From NCBI RefSeq assembly GCF_029227915.1, contig NC_079875.1:13451001-13515000 (forward strand): a stretch of 64,000 bases of DNA, read 5' to 3'. The DNA comes from Hydractinia symbiolongicarpus (taxonomy: Eukaryota > Cnidaria > Hydrozoa > Anthoathecata > Hydractiniidae). A model generated the notes under the pieces. The model was not told the DNA's origin. It made no database searches and was given only the letters and a program-made list of their open reading frames with translations. Each line of letters opens with the position of its first letter. The stretch's first letter is position 1. The position numbers and the translations under genes are program-made. This document shows positions 11,515 through 21,688 of the stretch, in pieces.

Positions 11515-11920
11515 TTAGACAAGTAATTCACAGTACAACATGACAACCGGTTAGTTTAGTATCCTTCTATTTGCAAAGTGATTCAACAGTAAAACTTATA
11601 AAGGAAATATTTGTAATCGTTTTGTCGTTGATGGTGACAATTAGAACAATGTCTATCTAGTGAAAAACAATGACTTCATATCCTGGAAATTTGTGACAAC
11701 TCAGTTTCGCTTTCTCAAACCTTAGGTAATGTTGTTTTGTTACGCCTTAGTGGTTTCAATTCTAATTGAAAGGTTCGGTTTATGAAGCTGTGATATATCC
11801 AGTGAATGTGAAGACACGCAAACGAACATTCAGTAAAAGATGCTGCATTTTGGTCTATGCCACATCTGTCATCGATGAGCAATAATCAAAATCATTTTTT
11901 GCTATTTATTAGTTGAGTCT
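11515..11920 (+). repeat. Segmental duplication, 5' flank of glycosyltransferase copy A
   Basis: The segment from AAGTAATTCACAGTACAACA to CCAGTGAATGTGAAGACA aligns with 25120-25385 upstream of copy B (for example CCGGTTAGTTTAGTATC, TATATCCAGTGAATGT). Homology resumes at CTCAAAGCACTGGCGCAGCA (13368 in A, 25456 in B). So the duplicated unit included about 0.5 kb of upstream DNA, and the two copies now differ by a 1.4-kb block that lies only in A. Confidence 0.85.
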
Positions 11921-11929
11921 TGAATTAGA

Positions 11930-13368
11930 GTATCAAAATCAACCAATCAGATTTAAGTAATTACATTGGGTAAAAGTTCTTTCTTGTACTCGCAAGGGAC
12001 GAAACGATTTGTCCGAGGTGGAGAAAATTCTCATGAAATTGAAATTTTTTAGACTTCATGCTCAATTGCTCAAAAGTAATATTATAATTAGATAAAGTAA
12101 ATCTCTTTGATTGATAGATTTTATTTCCTCGTTTTAACATAGCCGTTTTAAGGTAAAAATAAATCTTTTCATCTGCCCGCTTTCGGCGCTAAATATGGTA
12201 GTACATATCAAAACATCTACAGCCGATTCAATTTCTGATTTTAAAAGCTTTTCCACAACAGGATCAGAAGTTTCTTGCATTTAAAACCTCGTAATCGCTC
12301 ACTTCCTATTCTATCATTTTCCTGCGTATTCCTGAACTCTTCATCAATATCAGCTTCAAAATCTCGGGTGCAGTTACAATAACGTCATCATCTAGACTCA
12401 CTTATGTAGTGTTGACATCATCTGGTATTATTGAAGAATCAGCTTTGATCCAAGGGATTTTTAAATAGTTTATATGAATTAGCGATAGCAGCTTGGTTAG
12501 AACAAGAGTTATTTCGACCTTTATAAAACAGTTAGCGATGGTTACGAATTTTTTTGGCTACGACTTGCCAAGAATTAATCAGTATCTTTATGGCTTTTTA
12601 ATTTGAAATCTTTGGACAAAGCTCTCTTTCTCTCTAAGGCTGCCTGTGACACGTTGGTTCATTTGCTGGAGTATTGACGTTGCATTGGTGGTAAAAACCA
12701 AATTTAAAAGTTGATTAAATTTGCCATCGATTAGCGCAATTTAGCGGTCATCTTGACAATCGTACAAGACAAGGCCTACTGTTTTCCTTGTTGGTATCCA
12801 TATTTTAAATTTCAAATGATTTGGGTGCATTTAAGCTATCATTTTTCATTCCCTATTTTTTTAGTGCTATTTACTGTGTAGATAAACCCTGAGACACAAA
12901 ATGTTTGAGAAAGAAAAAGAAAAAGTCGCTAAAGTCCAGGAGATAGTCGAGTCAGAGAGAGTCCATTGTAGATTTTTTATGGATTGATAATCTTTTCTTT
13001 TTCTAAAATTTCGCTTTCTGTGGCGTTTGTCTCGAACTATTGTACTATTTCTAAATATCCGCTTTCTAAAGTGCGAACCATATTTCTGGAAGTTAATAGG
13101 AAATCTTATTGATACGAGTATTTCTGTCTATTTCCGGCTTCTTTCTTTCGCATTTCTTGCTGTACGACCGGATTTTCGGACTATGGCCTCTTTATTGTCC
13201 CAGTCAATAATACGATTATTCTACCAGCTATGGTCCGCAATCTTATTTATGTCTGTTTCAGCGTTGTAGACGGCTCTTTTGTGCTGGTGTACAAGTTGAT
13301 TGTACAACCTTTCGTTTCACCGACATAAACAGTATCACAATCCTTGCATAGATTTCGGTCTTTCGCTC
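11930..13368 (-). mobile_element. Penelope-like retroelement remnant upstream of copy A
   Basis: This 1.4-kb block is missing from the corresponding place before copy B. At its right end it encodes a decayed GIY-YIG domain on the minus strand. At its left end (11855-11960) it shows the Penelope-like terminal block also seen at 6615-6775. The middle (12000-13000) is AT-rich, with no recognisable reverse transcriptase. Because traces of the terminal block also remain before copy B (25385-25440), an internal deletion in B is more likely than a later insertion in A. Confidence 0.6.
13030..13368 (-). pseudogene. GIY-YIG endonuclease domain of a Penelope-like element (decayed)
   Basis: The minus strand reads 'LCKDCDTVYVGETKG', then after a frameshift 'QHKRAVYNAETDINKIADHS' and, past a stop in place of a codon, 'NNRIIDWDNKEAI'. 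The order Cys-x2-Cys, VYVGET, HKRAV, A-x-H, IDWDN is that of the C-terminal GIY-YIG nuclease of Penelope-like retroelements. Family knowledge: this domain nicks target DNA for insertion. There are at least one frameshift and two stops, and the RT that should lie upstream is not present. It is a fossil. Confidence 0.8.
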
Positions 13369-13534
13369 AAAGCACTGGCGCAGCAAGAGTATTTAATAAA
13401 AAAACCCAGGTTTTGACCACATTTCCCCATACATTTTAGGCTTGACTTATCGAGTAATTCTAACGAGTAACTAGCTGTTCCAGTTACTGGAATTTTGAGA
13501 TATCATGATTTTACTGTACTTCAAATGTATATTT

Positions 13535-13536
13535 AG
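13535..13536 (+). other. Probable 3' splice site before the copy A start codon
   Basis: ATATTTAG precedes GTTGTACGATCGTTG, 31 bases before the ATG at 13567. The same TTTAG|GTTGTACGATCGTTG stands before copy B, where the ATG follows 18 bases after the AG. The conserved AG and the sharp start of similarity suggest the acceptor of a 5' UTR intron or of spliced-leader addition, which several cnidarians use. Confidence 0.5.
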
Positions 13537-13566
13537 GTTGTACGATCGTTGTTTGGCAAAGAAAAT

Positions 13567-15392
13567 ATGAGTCACTTTTTCAAATTGCCACATCCAAAGG
13601 AGTTATTTGGGTATAAAGGCTGTGCTTTTGTTATCGCTTCGATTCAACTCGTGTTGATATGTTGTTACGTGAGATATTTTTCCGACGGGAGGCAGCATAT
13701 GACGTCATTAAGAACGCCCTTAATGTTTTTTATCAACTATAAAGAGGTGATACTGAAGCAGAACTCTTCGACAAGTTTGACAGAAATTCCTTATATAAGA
13801 AACAATTCTTATTTAGCAAATTTCCAAATCAAACCAAAAGGAAATAAAAAGAACGTGAATGTATTACTTATTGTATCAACTGGACCAAGAAGATACGATA
13901 GAAGAGCCACAATACGTAAAACATGGTGGCAGCAATGCAAATCTACAGGAAAGGTAAGGATAACACATTTTCATATTATGCATTTAGCAGGCAAAGTCGC
14001 TTTAAGTAGGGAAGAATGGGGATGTTTTTACCTGAAGGTGCTACAAAGGTTTGTTCCGCAGAATTACTAATTCTACAAAACGTACTGTTTAGATCATCTG
14101 TAAACGACGCAATTTTGTAAAATTAGCGGGAAGGGAAATTGCCCACTTAATCGCATCACCCACCCTCCGATTGGGATAACTACTCTACATCAATAAATAG
14201 TAAGTAAGTAAATAAGGAAGGAATAACGGGTAGTTTTTTAATGTTCTTGGGGATTCCATCCTAATGATTGGCTTCTTCTCCCCTCCGACTGCAACTATGT
14301 TACATTACCGTACAACATAAATATAGCATTGTTCTAACTTGCTTGTCTGCCACACAAACCAGTTAGAGGTCTTTAGATGGCACCAAATGAACTCACAATA
14401 CTATATTTAAAGTGCGCTGGAGTGGAGACTCGAACATGAAACCTTATGATTACATGCTGACCGCGCGATAATTATACCATCTCCGGTAATGAAAGTATTT
14501 CAAAAAGTTGATTATTTAATTGTTACGTTAATTGAACAGCTGCGTTTGCTTCGAATAAATTGTAAAGGACGGTTCCAGTATACGTATGTTTTCTTGCCTT
14601 TAGGTGGTACCGGAATGTATATTTATGACAGATAAACTTGCTGAAAATCAAGAATTCTATAATATTATCAAAAACGAATCTCGTACATACCATGACATGC
14701 ATTTTCAAAACTTGTCTGGTGGTGTAGAGTTTGGTAAAAGGTTTTTGTATCATATGGTGTACGCAGTAACGAATTATAATTTCGATTATTTTTTAAGAAT
14801 GGACGACGATTACTTTTTCTGCATGGAAAAGTTTCTTCACGAAATTCCAGTCCCAATGGAAAAATATTTTCACTGGGGGTGGGTACATAATGTTCCTAAT
14901 ATAACACGTCCAGAAGAAAGCATGATTTTATTTTCAAGGGATGTTATAGAATTATTTTTATCACAAGACCCTAACAAAATGTTATGTCATCCATTGGCAG
15001 ATCAGATGGTAGCTGCATGGTCAAACCATATAAACATGATGTATTTATTTAGGCATGATTCCAGATTACATCATCATCCCCCGGTGCGTGATTTACCACA
15101 TATTAAGAATAGTAGGAATATTTGCGGTAGATTCATTGGTGTTCATGGTGCTTATCCCAATGAAATGAAAACGTTGTGGAATAACAGAGGCAAACAGAGT
15201 ATTTATACGACCTTGAAATACAATTCTCATATTGTGACAATCCAAAGACCATTCAGATGGCAACTGTTCGATCATACGTGGCAGTATGAACCAAAACCAT
15301 GTGTTTCAAACCCTTCTTGGAATACTTCAAAGCTGTTTGTAACGAAAGGCTTCTATTCAGGTCGGCAAAGTGAGGACAAAGAACATCATTGA
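13567..15392 (+). CDS. GT31-family beta-1,3-glycosyltransferase, copy A (2 exons)
   Basis: Exons 13567-13953 and 14604-15392 join in phase 0 (AAG|GTAAGG donor, CCTTTAG| acceptor) to give 391 residues. The ATG chosen is the one conserved in copy B. It is a type II Golgi-type protein: short cytosolic tail, a single hydrophobic anchor at about residues 18-35, a stem, then the Galactosyl_T domain. Visible motifs are 'STGPRRYDRRATIRKTWW' (about 105-122), the metal/UDP-sugar site 'RMDDDYFF' (Asp at 196-198), 'HWGWVHNV' and a Cys-rich C-terminal half. GT31 enzymes add galactose or GlcNAc in beta-1,3 linkage to glycans. Where many family members show Glu-Asp-Val this one has 'HPLADQMVAAW'. Relative to B it lacks eight stem residues. 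The sugar and acceptor cannot be told from sequence. Confidence 0.85.
14045..14330. other. About 270-bp block in the intron of copy A absent from copy B
   Basis: The intron is 650 bp in A and 377 bp in B. Both begin alike up to AGGTGCT and are alike again from CACACAAACC. The extra A block contains TAAGTAAGTAAATAAGG and two CCCTCCGA stretches. It has no transposon end that I recognise. Confidence 0.65.
14416..14486 (-). other. tRNA-derived sequence in the copy A intron (partner 26218-26287 in copy B)
   Basis: On the minus strand the block opens CCGGAGATGGTATAATTATC (A-box-like), has CATGTAATC where an anticodon loop would be, and GTTCGAGTC matching the B box at the right distance. T-stem and anticodon-stem pairing is poor, so it is a tRNA pseudogene or the head of a tRNA-derived SINE, not a working tRNA. 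Copy B carries the same sequence nearly unchanged, so it predates the duplication. Confidence 0.5.
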
Positions 15393-15711
15393 AAAATGTT
15401 ACACACAAATGGACGTTAGAATTATTAAAAGCCAAGTGATCATATTCTTCTTCTTCATAGATAACAACTGCAAAAGTAAAATATTCAATCTGAAATATAA
15501 ACATAAAAAGCAAAAGTTAAAAGCGTTATAAAAAAATGCGGGTAAAATTTTGGTCAAGAGAAAATGTTGTTCTTTGATAATTTCAATATAATGTTTTTCA
15601 ATTTACGGAAAGGGCCAGTTTTAAAAGGAGTATGGCTAATGTATTTTTATATAGTATGTAGAGCTGTATATATGATTGACTTATTGATCACTTGTGTATT
15701 TTATTATCCAA

Positions 15712-16749
15712 CTAGTAATTTAAACCCGTAGAAGAATCCCCTTAAATTAGTGTCGTTCTTCTCACAAAAAGGTTTGTTGATAATTTGTTTTGAATAAATT
15801 GTTTTGAATGAAATCCCATGGAGAAATCCACTCCAAAACCTTTTAAAATGTATTTTATGCTTTTCTTATCACAAAATGATTTGTTGTCAATTTCATTTTA
15901 AAGACACAAACAAAGCTTTCGAACGAAATGGACAACAATAATAACAACGGTAATTACCTGTGACTTTACCTGTGCAATAATTTATAACAAAGCACACGTC
16001 ACGGTAAATTTAAATTAACAAGCAATGAAATTCCTAACTATTGAAATCACTTTATTTTATCACATGATTTGCTCTAGCCAATTAAGATCGTGAACAAAAC
16101 GGTTCTTTTTACGTCTTTCCAACAATAAATTAGAACAGACAACAACAGTATTGGAGTAATGTGGTACATCACATGACATATTTTATAAAACATATTTCAT
16201 ATTTATCGCAAATCTTTGTACTTGACATCTGCCGACTTGTGACCAGCAACTGGATTAAAAACTTTCTCAGTATCTTTTGTGCGTGTTTTCCAAGAAAGAA
16301 AACCGTGAAGCTGGTCACTTACAGTTGTGAATGTCCGTCTGTTCTTCTCCACACTAACTTTTTGTTGTTTATTCGCGCCGTTACGTACGTAAAACGGAAA
16401 TTAAAATAATTAGATATTAATTATATTAATTAATTAATTAGATATTAATGACAGTGTTAAATTTTGCGATGCTATCCATGAGACCAAAGACCGAGGCTTG
16501 CCCGTAAAAACGACACGTGCATTTACACTATTCTGACGCGCATGCAATTAACTTGAAAAGTCGGGTTATGTTGTAGTGCAAAATCCGAAAAGAAACTTCG
16601 TTTCCGAATTATCGCAGAAACAGCGCTTATAAAATACAGAGCATTTTTATAGGGGATATATTATAGACGTATTTGAAAAAAATTGTAAAAAAATCATTCA
16701 CTTTGCCTGCCACAGACAGAGGGATGCACTTTTCGGATTATTATACAGA
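15712..16749 (-). mobile_element. Helitron downstream of copy A, minus strand
   Basis: On the minus strand the element starts TCTGTATAATAATCCG and ends with a GGATTCTTCTACGGG-type stem-loop region followed by CTAG and then T. This is the Helitron plan: 5' TC, 3' hairpin then CTRR, inserted at an A-T site. The same element lies at 27497-28132 behind copy B, so it was present before the duplication. Copy A carries an extra roughly 400 bp at about 16110-16510, including a TTAATTAATTAATTAG run. No Rep/helicase gene is present, so it is non-autonomous. Confidence 0.65.
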
Positions 16750-16956
16750 ATGAAATTGTACCGGACAGAGTATTAAAAATTTAAATGATTTTTCACTAGA
16801 ATTTACATTGACGGAATCCACTTTAGGTAACATTGCTCTTAATATATGTATCTTGTTATTTTCTTCAGTGTTAATAAAAAAAACAACGAAGAAAGTGGTG
16901 TCAAAACATTTCACTTTTTATGAACCAGGTTTTCCCTACTGGTATTATAGTATAGA

Positions 16957-17086
16957 CTAGTCGTTAACCCGTGGAAAAATCCACGGGGTCGCACGTCCTT
17001 TATATATCGCATATTTTGTGTTTCCGTAGCACAACATTTTCCTCGCGCACAAATAGACAGACGGAATGCGGCTATTATTAAAAAGA
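16957..17086 (-). mobile_element. 130-bp mini-Helitron
   Basis: Minus strand: TCTTTTTAATAATAGCCGC at the 5' end, a CCCGTGGATTTTTCCACGGG hairpin near the 3' end, then TTAACGACTAG followed by T. Both termini are intact. The matching place behind copy B (after 28365) lacks it, so it inserted in A after the duplication. The size is nearly that of the relatives at 20222-20353 and 29863-29993. Confidence 0.8.
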
Positions 17087-17570
17087 TGTCAAGGCTGAAA
17101 TTTCACTAAAAGTAAAGAACTCGGCCTTCTTTTCAAACTCTTCAAAGATTATACCATGGAGGTAAAAAAGAATAGGACATACATCTTCTTTAGAACTATT
17201 AATATCATGCGTGATGCAAAAACAGGTGCCGCATTCAAAGTGAACGAACTCATCTTTAAATTTTCCCGCGGGGAGTTAGTTCGATTGTTTAAAAAGGAAT
17301 TGTGATTGACCAATTAGGACCAACTGTCAATCAAATTAATTCATGCAAAAAGTCGCCAAGTGTTGTGTGTAGTAGCATTAGCTAACAAAAACTACCATCA
17401 CAGTCCTTAAGAGATAACGTAATAAATAAAAATAAAGTTTGTCTGTTAGATATTTATTTACACGGTCTTACAATGTTAACAAAATCTTCCTTAGGATCTT
17501 GAGTACATCATTCTATAAAAACATTTCTCTCTTCACTCTATGGCCACATCACTTCTAGGCTAAGACAAAA

Positions 17571-18672
17571 GCGAAAGAAAAAAGCATGATTTTTAAGAAA
17601 GCATCTTAAATTAACGTTAATTTCAAATGCTTTCTAAAAGAGTATAGATAACCTTCGAGTCGGTGAGTTAATGAGTATGCCAGTCGCGAGTTGCGAGTTG
17701 GTGAGTTCAAAAAATATACGGCTGCCGTTTGTCATGTGGTTATTTTTCCGGACATTTTATTATTGTTATTAGCACGTTAACCCGTTTTTTCGCTGGAATA
17801 GTCCGAAATAGACATGGACTGCTGTCTGATGGGATATTAGCTCATAAAACGTTTTGCGCAAAAGGATAACATTATTTTATCTGCGCTGAACAGATTTGAT
17901 GCACCTGCAAGATGTTTTTTATTTGAAAAAAAAGGTGACACGTGTTGAAGCGTTGTAAGTGTTTTTGTAACTCGTTATTTTTAAATTACTGTCCACCCCC
18001 TGTCACTGTTATCGCAAGCCACCTGTGGCACTTTTATACCCCTTTAAATACTACATTCTGATATCCAAATTCCATCCCACCATATACAAAAATAAAATAT
18101 ACATTGTCAAAAAAACAGCTAAAAAATTCGTTCAGTCTTCTCCTAATAGAAGTATCTGTTAATCGCCCCCCGGAATATTGGCCATATTGAAGAAAATCTT
18201 CTATGTTTAAATACAAGGTGGTAAAAGGTGATCACAGATACGTTTCTTGCTATTCGAAACTATGAAGGGAAGGGATAAAAGAATGCCGTATTCGATTAAA
18301 GGAAACACAGCATTAATTTTTAATGAGAGGAAAAAACATTATAATTTTTATATTCTTTGTTATATTTTTACAACTGTTCGCGACTTTTTACCACTTTTTC
18401 GAACTCGTCGCTTTGACATAATTGTGACTGAACGCCTTTCGTAGATCACGTCTAAAAATATAATGTGATGATGGTATTATTACTTCGTAAAATATAAACT
18501 CTACGGTGGAGAGCGACAAGGAGAGCGTATGCATATTTTTCCAGATGTTGGCATTCGGAAGATTTTACAACTCATCAGCTCACTGACTCACGCCTCGCCA
18601 ACTCACCAACTTACACGACTAGAATATTTACCAAACTCTTTCTGAAAAATCATGCTTTTTTTTCTTTCGATA
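17571..18672. mobile_element. 1.1-kb element with inverted repeats (DNA transposon or foldback)
   Basis: The left arm GCGAAAGAAAAAAGCATGAT at about 17571 is mirrored at the right end near 18640-18672 as ATCATGCTTTTTTTCTTTCG. Further in, 'gagtyggtgagtt' repeats at 17655-17708 face complementary 'actcaccaact/ctcactgactca' repeats at 18570-18612. The 950-bp centre has a 60-codon minus frame (18034-18216) of no recognisable identity. The superfamily is unknown. Confidence 0.6.
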
Positions 18673-18699
18673 CGAGATCTTAAATAAACAAAAATTTGT

Positions 18700-19248
18700 G
18701 CGCAGAAATAAAACAAAAGAATCATTCAGCAAATCAAAACATTCATAATGGCTCTTGCCCGCGTTTTTTACAGAAATTTGTACTTATAAGTATGATAAAA
18801 ATAAAAGCCTATAAACTGTGCAAACATCAATGGATCGACTTGAAATTTTCAGAGACCTTTTCTTAAACATTAATTGAGCCATGGTTATAACGGCGTTACA
18901 ACGGCGCATGTATATCTTATGTTTTAAGTCAGTTTTTTGCAACACATATATTCAATGTTTTTCGACTTCTCTCAAGAATACTAAAGTTTCTGCGTGCTTC
19001 TAATGTGTACATATCTTCTAAAGATGATTGGCTAATAAAATTCAGAAGCCACCTAGACCCCGCCTTCAGGGAATATGTATTTAAATGTATTAAAATTCAA
19101 AAACGTAAACAAACGCAAGTATGCCCAAATCTGTGTATCCAATGAACTTCGCATCTCGCATAATTTGAAAGGATACCGCTTTCAATAGAAATTTGAATAA
19201 AATTAAAATGGACGATTTTATGTTGTATTTACTTTTCTTTTATACCTC
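18700..19248. other. No gene seen
   Basis: AT-rich DNA between the 1.1-kb inverted-repeat element and the dispersed repeat. No coding or structural signal was found. Confidence 0.5.
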
Positions 19249-19830
19249 CATGGGAAGACCTATTGTTTCAGTGCATTGTGTTATTATATTGAATCCAATA
19301 TATAATTTCGATCAACACAACAGGTCATGTAATCCGTTCATAAAGGCTGTCTCGAATCAATTTGTACTTTTGTTAAAACGTTTGTTTTCCAAAAATGGTT
19401 GTAATTAGTAGTTACGTCTCAAGGAGGTACTTTACGATTGGTTTATTTTAATTTCATTTTAAAGTAAGCCAAAAGTTATGTGTTGTGAGTCCGTAGTAGA
19501 AAAATAACAAGTTAACCAACGTTGAATATAAAAGATAAAAATAAAGGTGATTTATTTGAATTAATATACTACATAATGTTTGAAGTAAATGTCGTTGTGT
19601 TAAGCTGTTTTCTCTGGACAGAGCATTCGTTTTTTTACTGTTATCGAAAGGAATCATTCAATTTCACAAGGCAGTTTTTTATCCAAAACGTGAAAGATAT
19701 TTTTGTTAGTAATAAATATAGTGGGAATAAAATTATTTTTTTGACGTGACGCTTGACTGTGCATGAAACGTATTATTACAACGAGTTGTGCGAGATCTAA
19801 AATTATTTTTTATACTGTAACAGTGCCGTA
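19249..19830 (+). repeat. Dispersed repeat, copy 2 (partner 9176-9690)
   Basis: Same order of conserved blocks as the first copy, with extra bases around 19350-19370 and 19755-19785. See the partner for details. The frame at 19522-19749 inside it is broken in the partner, so it is not taken as a gene. Confidence 0.8.
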
Positions 19831-20003
19831 TGTTTATATCTCTTTGGTATGTGTGTGCTAATATTACGCGGGAATAAAAAACCCACCAAATTATGACAAT
19901 GTAAGGTCAAACATTGGTGCTGCTATGAACACAAATTATCACAATAGACTGGGAAAAGTACAGGTGCCACGACTTTATTTACGCAAAGCAATGTCGCGAA
20001 ATT

Positions 20004-20221
20004 TCTGTAATAATAGCCGTCGTCTGTCTGTCCTGTTACGGAAACACGAAATGCGATATATAAGTAACAGGCGTCCTTCTAACTCAGCTCCCCGGCTGAG
20101 TTAGAAGGACACGCTACAGAAACACGAATCTCAAATGCGATACATTTTTATCCACTTTGTTGCGACAGGTAAATTTAAAGGACGGGCGAACCCATGGATT
20201 TTTTCACTGTCTAACGAATAG
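20004..20221 (+). mobile_element. Short Helitron with internal perfect hairpin
   Basis: It starts TCTGTAATAATAGCCG after T. It ends with a CCCATGGATTTTTTC remnant of the 3' stem-loop and CGAATAG, a mutated CTAG. Inside, GTCCTTCTAACTCAGC at 20073-20088 pairs perfectly, 16 bp, with 20095-20110 around a six-base loop. The next Helitron begins at the next base. Confidence 0.65.
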
Positions 20222-20353
20222 TCTGTTATATTACCCATATACGTCTGTCTGTCTGTCTTTCATGCAAAATGGTAACTGCAGTAACGAGACACACGAAATG
20301 CTGTAAATGAAAGAGAGGCAAACCCGTGGATTTCTCTACGGGCCACCGAAAAG
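20222..20353 (+). mobile_element. Mini-Helitron fused to the end of the preceding one
   Basis: It starts TCTGTTATATTACCCATATA directly after the CGAATAG of the preceding element. It has CGTCTGTCTGTCTGTC, and ends with CCCGTGGATTTCTCTACGGG and ACCGAAAAG. This is a head-to-tail junction, as in the array at 21689-23573. Confidence 0.65.
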
Positions 20354-20359
20354 CATATT

Positions 20360-21688
20360 CAGATTTATACATTTTCTGGAGAGACTCTGTTTATAGCGCT
20401 ATTTTGTTATATCGCTTTTTTAGTTGTCCTAAGGATATTTTAATGTGCTCATCTTGAAATTTTACCCGCATCCTATATAACATACAAGGAAAACAACATC
20501 ACTCACTGTCTTGCACCCTATTTTTGGATGTAAAATGTCTTTTTAGGTTCCATTTGCTATATCTCCCCCACGAAATCCAGTGTTTTGTCTGTTAGTTGAA
20601 TTAAACAACGCACCTTAAAGTTGATTTTTACAGCAGTTCGGATACTCAGATTTTTTAATCTTAAGGCCCTTTTAGACGGCGAACTATTCGATAAATCATA
20701 CATTAAGCTTACTAAATAAAAAATACTTAAAAGAATAATTAAGTGTATTGTACCAAAAATTATTGAAAAATTATTACCAGAAAAAAAGAATAGTTTAGTT
20801 TAGCTACGAATAAAATCAAAACGTTTTGATTTTGTTCAGCGATAGTTTAGCGAAGATCAAAGAATACCGTCATCCGATAGTACATCTGGCTCCAAATTTG
20901 ACAACTTGAATAAAATTATCATGCTGTCTATTTTCACTTTTGAAGCAAAACTGCGCATTTAGGAAAGATAAAAAACACGGAGCGATTCAACGTTCTTTTG
21001 AAGAAAGGGTAAGTATGTATACTAAACTGTGCTAAGAATATGCTAAGGATATATCATGATGATTTATCAAGCCCTTTTAGACGATAAATTATTCGCGTAA
21101 AGTTACTAAATATCGTAACAGAAATATATGGTATTAATTTTATTTAAGTTTAAATACACTATAAGTTGTTCAATGAATTATTTCTCATCTATTGAGTTTG
21201 TTACGTCAAAGCGTCATTCATTCATTCTCAATCATTCTATTTAAAAGTGAAATTTTACATCATGATATAATTCTATAGCTACAAATTGCTAATTTGGAGT
21301 CCTTTTAGACGATGACCTGTTCCATAAAATATAAATCATGTTTAATAAAAGTAGAATACTCAACGGGTTAGTTATAGTGTTTGTTCCAGAAATTATTATA
21401 AAATTAAAACCTGAAGTGAAAATATTTGAAGGAAAAGTAAGTACATTTAACTGTGGTAGTAAAAATATGCTAAGGATATATCATGTTGGTTTCAAAAAGT
21501 TGAAACGAAAAAACAATACAACAAAATCGTGCATATGGATTCTTAGAAAGTGTTTGGATTTAAACTGTAAAGTAGCAGTATTTTAAGGCGTGAGTATACA
21601 AAAAATATGTCATATTTTAAAATGATATTAATTCACTAAAACTTTATTTTGATACATTAATGTATATATTTTTAAAAACCTCATATGA
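20360..21688. repeat. Repeat-rich DNA related to the 10478-10815 foldback family
   Basis: 'TTTTAGACG(G/A)(C/T)GA' motifs recur at 20668, 21075 and 21304. 20840-20960 and 21095-21310 are diverged copies of the loop and left flank of the foldback at 10478-10815. An 82-codon plus frame (21338-21586) has no recognisable domain and is not called. Confidence 0.5.

Noticed and set aside
14416-14486. A functional tRNA gene
   Set aside because: Boxes are present but the T and anticodon stems do not pair, so only a tRNA-derived sequence is claimed.
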